From Caldifarciminota bacterium (GTDB taxonomy: Bacteria; Hydrothermota; Tepidihabitantia; SM23-42), in contig CP070705.1 in the NCBI GenBank assembly GCA_020349965.1, positions 278,936-342,935 on the forward strand: DNA of 64,000 bases, read 5' to 3'. Below are positions 61,205 to 64,000 of this stretch, one piece after another. A program made the position numbers and the translations under genes. How positions within the stretch are numbered: the stretch's first letter is position 1; each line of letters opens with the position of its first letter. The notes under the pieces are model-generated. The model had not been told where the DNA came from. It ran no database searches and saw nothing but the letters and a program-made list of their open reading frames with translations.

Positions 61205-64000
61205 ATGTTCAGTAATACGGCGATCGTCTTTCTGATCCTGACTTCCATCGGTCCCGCGCGGGAAACGGGCGCGCGTTACTTGGTAATAACGCATGACTCT
61301 TTCTATAATAGCATCCTTCCCCTCGCTGAATGGAAGCACAAGAAGGGTATGCGCACCCACATCGAAAAGCTTTCACAGATCGGTACATCTGCCGCTGAAA
61401 TCAGAAATTACATAGTGAATGCCTACAACACCTGGGATATTCCCCCTGAATACGTGCTCCTGGTCGGCGCACCGAATTTCATAGAATTACCCAGTGTGGG
61501 CGGAACGATATCGGACAATTACTACACCGACATGAACAACGATCTCTTCAATGACATTCTCTCCGGCCGGTTGACCGTCCACGACACGATTGAGGCGCAG
61601 ACAGTGGTCAACAAGATATTGCTCTATGAAAGGACCCCTTATCTCGAGGATACCCTATGGTACACCAATGCTTGCTTGATCGCCAATGAAGACTACGGAG
61701 TGTATCCTCCAATCTACAACGATAGTGTCTACTGGAACGACGTCCGCCACGCGAAGACACACATGCTCGCAAATGGTTACAACATTATCGATACCCTGTC
61801 GTGCGGGCTTGGTAACAGTGCAACCGATGTTGTACAGGCAGTGAACGACGGCCGCGGTTTCGTGCTCTATCGCGGCAGCGCAATCAATAACTGGTGGTCA
61901 CCCTTTGGCGTCGTTCCCGACCAAACGGCAAACGGCGCGAAGTTACCCATCGTTTTGTCGATAACATGCTGTACCATGGGCACCGGCAGCACTCCCGCGG
62001 TTGCCGAAAAATGGCTATTGACCGGGACACCGACGCTCCCCCGCGGTGCCGCTGGCTACTTTGCAACGACCACCGTAGGCGGCGGATTCATCACTTTCCT
62101 GCGCAGTGCCATATGCCGCGGCTTCTTCAATGCATTGTTTGCCGACGGCAAGCAGACCTTTGGCCAGGCCTGCGAAGGCGGAAGGAGGCACGTCTACGCA
62201 CTGTACAACAGCGCGAGTGAGTACAGAGGATTTACCACACTCGGCGATCCTGAAATGAACATCTGGACCGACACACCATGCCTGTTGACCGTTATCCACC
62301 CGCAGGCTGCCCAGGTGGGTGCCGCCGAATTTGTGGTTAACGTCAGAAAGGCAGCAGGCTTATCCCCGGTCAGCGGAGCAATGGTATGCATCACTGCCAA
62401 GTCTGACACTACACTCTACGCAGTAAACCCCACGGATGCAACGGGCAACGCGTATTTTAACATCACCCCACAGATTGTGGCAGATACGCTGTATGTTACG
62501 GTGACCGGCAGGAATCTCAAACCCTACGAAGGATCGATGATCACATTCACGGCAGGCGCGTATGTCGTCCATCTGAAATCTTCGATCGACGATCTGACCG
62601 GAGGAAATAACGACGGCACGATTAACCCCGGCGAGCATATAAATCTCCCCTTGTGGGTAAAGAATTACGGAGATAGCATTGCCCATGATGTTACCGGCAC
62701 TCTTCGCTCGACCGATCCTCTCGTCACAGTTACCGATTCGGTGATATCATTTGGTTCACCCGGCCCCGGTGATTCGGCATTCACCGGCAGGGATGGCTAT
62801 AATTTCGAAGTTTCACAGGATGCTCCTGACCTGCATCCCATATCATTCGGACTCGAGTGCCGTGATCTTAACGATTCGACATGGACATCGTCTTTTACCA
62901 AAGTCGTCCACGCACCCAACCTGATGTTCAGTTCCGCAACGATACAAGGCGGTAACGGCAACACCATATTCGAACCGGGTGAGACCGTAACCGTCGTTGT
63001 CACCTTGAGAAACGAAGGAACTGCCGGGATAGAAACGTTCACGGCATACCTGCACTGTTCCTCACCATATGTCGGTATCATCGATTCGATGAGCTCATAT
63101 GCTCCGCTTCCGCCAGAAAGCATCTCGACGAACATTGCAGATCCATTCTCGGCGTTTTCCGCGCCAGAGACTCCTACCGGTACTGCTGTCGGTTTCCAAG
63201 TAATCGTCACCGGTGAATCGTACAACGACACACTCGAATTCTCATTGTCCATCGGCGGTAAGCAATACTACATATGGAATCATGATGTGACACCGGCACC
63301 GGGAGCGAATATGCACAGTATTTTGACCAACCTGGGCTATGTCGGTGATCACGGCACGACCCTGACCGCGGAGATCGACCTATACGGATCACTCTGGGTG
63401 TGTCTAGGCGTGTGGCCGAACAACCAGACCATCTCAATTAACAGTCCTGAAGCAACAGCGTTGGTCGACTACATGCAGGACGGCGGCTGTGTTTACATGG
63501 AAGGTGGAGATGTCTGGTATTATGACCCGATGGGAGGCGGACACAACTTCTGCCCGCTCTTCGGCATTGAAGCGACGGATGACGGCTCTGACAATCTCGG
63601 GCCGGTGGCAGGACTAACCAACACGTTCACTACCGGAATGAACTTCAATTATGGTGGCGAGAACAATTTCATGGATCACATAAGCCCGGTAAGCGCAAAT
63701 GCCTTCTTAATATTTCGTGACAGCAACGACAATTATGACTGCGCAGTAGCATATGACGCCGGCAGTTATCGTACTGTCGGCAGTGCCTTCGAACTCGGGC
63801 TGTTGTACGACGGCTCTCCTCCAACCACACGAAGCGCGCTCCTCGATTCGATCATGCATTTCTTCGGCATCGCGACCGGCATCGAGGAGGTAAAAGATCT
63901 TGAAGCGAGAATGATCTCCCTTCGAGTCTCACCGAATCCGTCCTCGAATCTGACGAACATACGATTCACGATTCACGATCCAGGATACACGATAGAACAT
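61205..64000 (+). CDS. secreted C25 (gingipain-type) peptidase homologue, 3' end beyond the window
   Basis: The frame is open from an ATG at 61205 to the window end (932 codons seen). A short signal segment (IVFLILTSIGPA) is followed by a C25-like domain (~25-340) with YLVITHDSFYNSILPLAEWK, the propeptide-free ARYLVI start and PIVLSITCCTMGTG holding the catalytic-type Cys (255). The usual GHGS stretch with the catalytic His is replaced by YRGSAINNWW (222-231), so activity is doubtful. After Ig/CARDB-like parts (~420-650) and a second alpha/beta region, a sorting domain begins near the edge (LRVSPNPSSNLTNIRFTI). The neighbouring FG-GAP gene is divergent. Confidence 0.82.
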   Translation, partial: MFSNTAIVFLILTSIGPARETGARYLVITHDSFYNSILPLAEWKHKKGMRTHIEKLSQIGTSAAEIRNYIVNAYNTWDIPPEYVLLVGAPNFIELPSVGGTISDNYYTDMNNDLFNDILSGRLTVHDTIEAQTVVNKILLYERTPYLEDTLWYTNACLIANEDYGVYPPIYNDSVYWNDVRHAKTHMLANGYNIIDTLSCGLGNSATDVVQAVNDGRGFVLYRGSAINNWWSPFGVVPDQTANGAKLPIVLSITCCTMGTGSTPAVAEKWLLTGTPTLPRGAAGYFATTTVGGGFITFLRSAICRGFFNALFADGKQTFGQACEGGRRHVYALYNSASEYRGFTTLGDPEMNIWTDTPCLLTVIHPQAAQVGAAEFVVNVRKAAGLSPVSGAMVCITAKSDTTLYAVNPTDATGNAYFNITPQIVADTLYVTVTGRNLKPYEGSMITFTAGAYVVHLKSSIDDLTGGNNDGTINPGEHINLPLWVKNYGDSIAHDVTGTLRSTDPLVTVTDSVISFGSPGPGDSAFTGRDGYNFEVSQDAPDLHPISFGLECRDLNDSTWTSSFTKVVHAPNLMFSSATIQGGNGNTIFEPGETVTVVVTLRNEGTAGIETFTAYLHCSSPYVGIIDSMSSYAPLPPESISTNIADPFSAFSAPETPTGTAVGFQVIVTGESYNDTLEFSLSIGGKQYYIWNHDVTPAPGANMHSILTNLGYVGDHGTTLTAEIDLYGSLWVCLGVWPNNQTISINSPEATALVDYMQDGGCVYMEGGDVWYYDPMGGGHNFCPLFGIEATDDGSDNLGPVAGLTNTFTTGMNFNYGGENNFMDHISPVSANAFLIFRDSNDNYDCAVAYDAGSYRTVGSAFELGLLYDGSPPTTRSALLDSIMHFFGIATGIEEVKDLEARMISLRVSPNPSSNLTNIRFTIHDPGYTIEH
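63961..63981 (+). repeat. short tandem heptamer in the sorting-domain coding region
   Basis: Three copies of a 7-mer (ACGATTC, ACGATTC, ACGATCC) in tandem, with a related ACACGAT just after. It lies within the coding frame of the C25-like protein. It may be chance, slippage or the edge of a repeat element that continues past the window. Confidence 0.4.

Noticed and set aside
1-64000. CRISPR arrays, tRNA or rRNA genes
   Set aside because: No regularly spaced direct repeats and no convincing tRNA T-loop or rRNA core sequences were found on either strand by eye.

Overview
The window looks like a chromosomal piece from an uncultured, anaerobic, diderm bacterium. My best guess is a WOR-3/Stahlbacteria-type candidate phylum; this is inference from gene content, because the window has no rRNA gene. 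An outer membrane is indicated by a TamA/BamA-type barrel with TamB and by a 905-residue probable outer-membrane barrel. Several very large secreted proteins end in a short PNP...IYxxxGRxV...G-Y type C-terminal sorting domain (type IX secretion-like). Anaerobic energy metabolism is indicated by a group 4 [NiFe] hydrogenase with complex I-like membrane subunits and by a two-subunit class I fumarase.

Layout. 1-8126 (minus): one operon for a membrane-bound [NiFe] hydrogenase fused genetically to sulfhydrogenase-type electron-transfer subunits and a NuoG-like molybdopterin-fold subunit; its maturation protease is at 8248-8724. 8818-22092 (plus): a long run with a cupin, two overlapping envelope proteins, a methyltransferase, queA, a polyprenol-phosphate sugar transferase, a secreted propeller protein, hypA-hypB-hypF and a GT39-like membrane protein; hypC follows under its own promoter. 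22456-23712 is a secreted repeat protein broken by one in-frame TGA. 23731-28260 (minus): a secreted M6-type metalloprotease, a small membrane protein and a sirtuin. 28465-35236 (minus): rpsL-rpsG followed by an M29-like peptidase, tamA and tamB. 35348-38547 (plus): asnS and a regulator/envelope-stress-like trio. 38837-46350 (plus): tuf plus the S10 operon and the start of the spc operon, ending abruptly at rpsZ (S14). 46371-53479: an AT-rich inverted repeat, recR, a metallo-hydrolase with fumarase, an NSS transporter with a tiny partner, mgtE, cutA and a lipoprotein. 53614-59146 (minus): a four-gene helicase/ATPase cluster resembling the BrxHI/BrxD parts of BREX but without methylase or phosphatase genes. 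59266-64000: a divergent pair of secreted proteins, one a C25 (gingipain-type) peptidase homologue without the usual catalytic His and cut by the window end.

The most notable signals are these. (1) Eleven near-consensus sigma-70-type promoters (mostly TTGAC(A/T)-16 nt-TATAAT) sit only 5-8 nt before the start codon, which predicts leaderless mRNAs for many cytosolic genes. Ribosomal, tuf and most surface-protein genes instead have leaders with GGAGG sites. (2) The first ~1040 bp of tuf has G/T-ending codon use totally unlike its last ~170 bp and all neighbours, as if the gene were a mosaic. (3) The four-gene helicase/twin-ATPase/coiled-coil cluster, one ATPase of which carries a PcrA/UvrD-type Tudor-like N-terminus, is a candidate uncharacterised defence or DNA-processing system.
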